Assembly: GCA_964435475.1 (NCBI GenBank)
Contig: CAYSZB010000035.1
Coordinates: 1-23,983 of the forward strand
Direction: 5' to 3'
Origin: CAYSZB01 sp964435475
GTDB taxonomy: Bacteria; Chloroflexota; Anaerolineae; Anaerolineales; Anaerolineaceae
DNA length: 23,983 nucleotides
The notes under the pieces: generated by a model
What the model saw: the letters and a program-made list of their open reading frames with translations, nothing else
Told to the model about the DNA's origin: nothing
The model's database searches: none
Part shown: positions 23,907 through 23,983 of the stretch, piece after piece
Position numbering within the stretch: the first letter of the stretch is position 1
Layout of the letters: every line of letters starts with the position of its first letter
Made by a program: the position numbers and the translations under genes

Positions 23907-23983
23907 TAGATTAATTGTCCATTTTGAACATCAGTTTTTGTAGTAAGGAACGGAATTAATTAGTTGGTGTAACATTCTTTCTG

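Overview
The window looks like part of a bacterial chromosome, most likely Chloroflexota (Anaerolineae-like). This is inferred from lipoproteins with Thr/Pro-rich linkers after the lipobox, many accessory membrane proteins of unknown function, intermediate base composition, and an archaeal-flavoured isoprenoid gene set in an otherwise bacterial context. It is a draft scaffold: a block of exactly 100 N (10107-10206) interrupts one gene, and one gene runs off the left edge. I saw no tRNA, rRNA, CRISPR array or transposase.

Layout. 1-1608: a partial DUF2202 ferritin-like secreted protein (minus strand), a 68-aa unknown and a GrpB-family protein. 1721-7242: a UbiA-like membrane protein, a UbiD-family decarboxylase, the large and small subunits of an aconitase-X type dehydratase (overlapping by ATGA), and an ABC-F ATPase. 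7243-7881: a 639-bp non-coding stretch with an array of hairpin repeats, including an exact 95-bp tandem duplication. 7882-10250: a secreted unknown, flavin prenyltransferase UbiX, an alpha/beta hydrolase and a gap-broken DUF3592-like protein, closed by a strong terminator. 10335-15172: a MarR regulator and two ABC exporter half-transporters, with a recognisable promoter, palindromic operator candidates and a terminator. 15236-17887: a lipoprotein, a single-pass protein, a DUF454 protein and a GNAT-like protein, closed by a 15-bp hairpin. 17990-19273: an orphan solute-binding lipoprotein (minus). 19535-22607: a conserved-looking unknown, a lipoprotein, an SGNH hydrolase and an MFS transporter. 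22682-23842: a GH172/DUF2961 glycoside hydrolase (minus).

How the genes work together. The main story is UbiD plus two-subunit aconitase X plus a nearby UbiX. This trio matches the steps special to the archaeal mevalonate pathway: phosphomevalonate dehydratase makes trans-anhydromevalonate 5-phosphate, a UbiD-type decarboxylase turns that into isopentenyl phosphate, and UbiX supplies the prenylated FMN. The adjacent UbiA-like protein would fit a downstream prenyl transfer step. HMG-CoA reductase, mevalonate kinase and isopentenyl phosphate kinase are not in the window, so the pathway assignment is an inference from gene content. The second module is a self-regulated MarR-controlled heterodimeric ABC exporter whose first subunit has an unusually large outward-facing insertion. 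The right third carries loosely connected carbohydrate-related genes (binding protein, MFS transporter, GH172).
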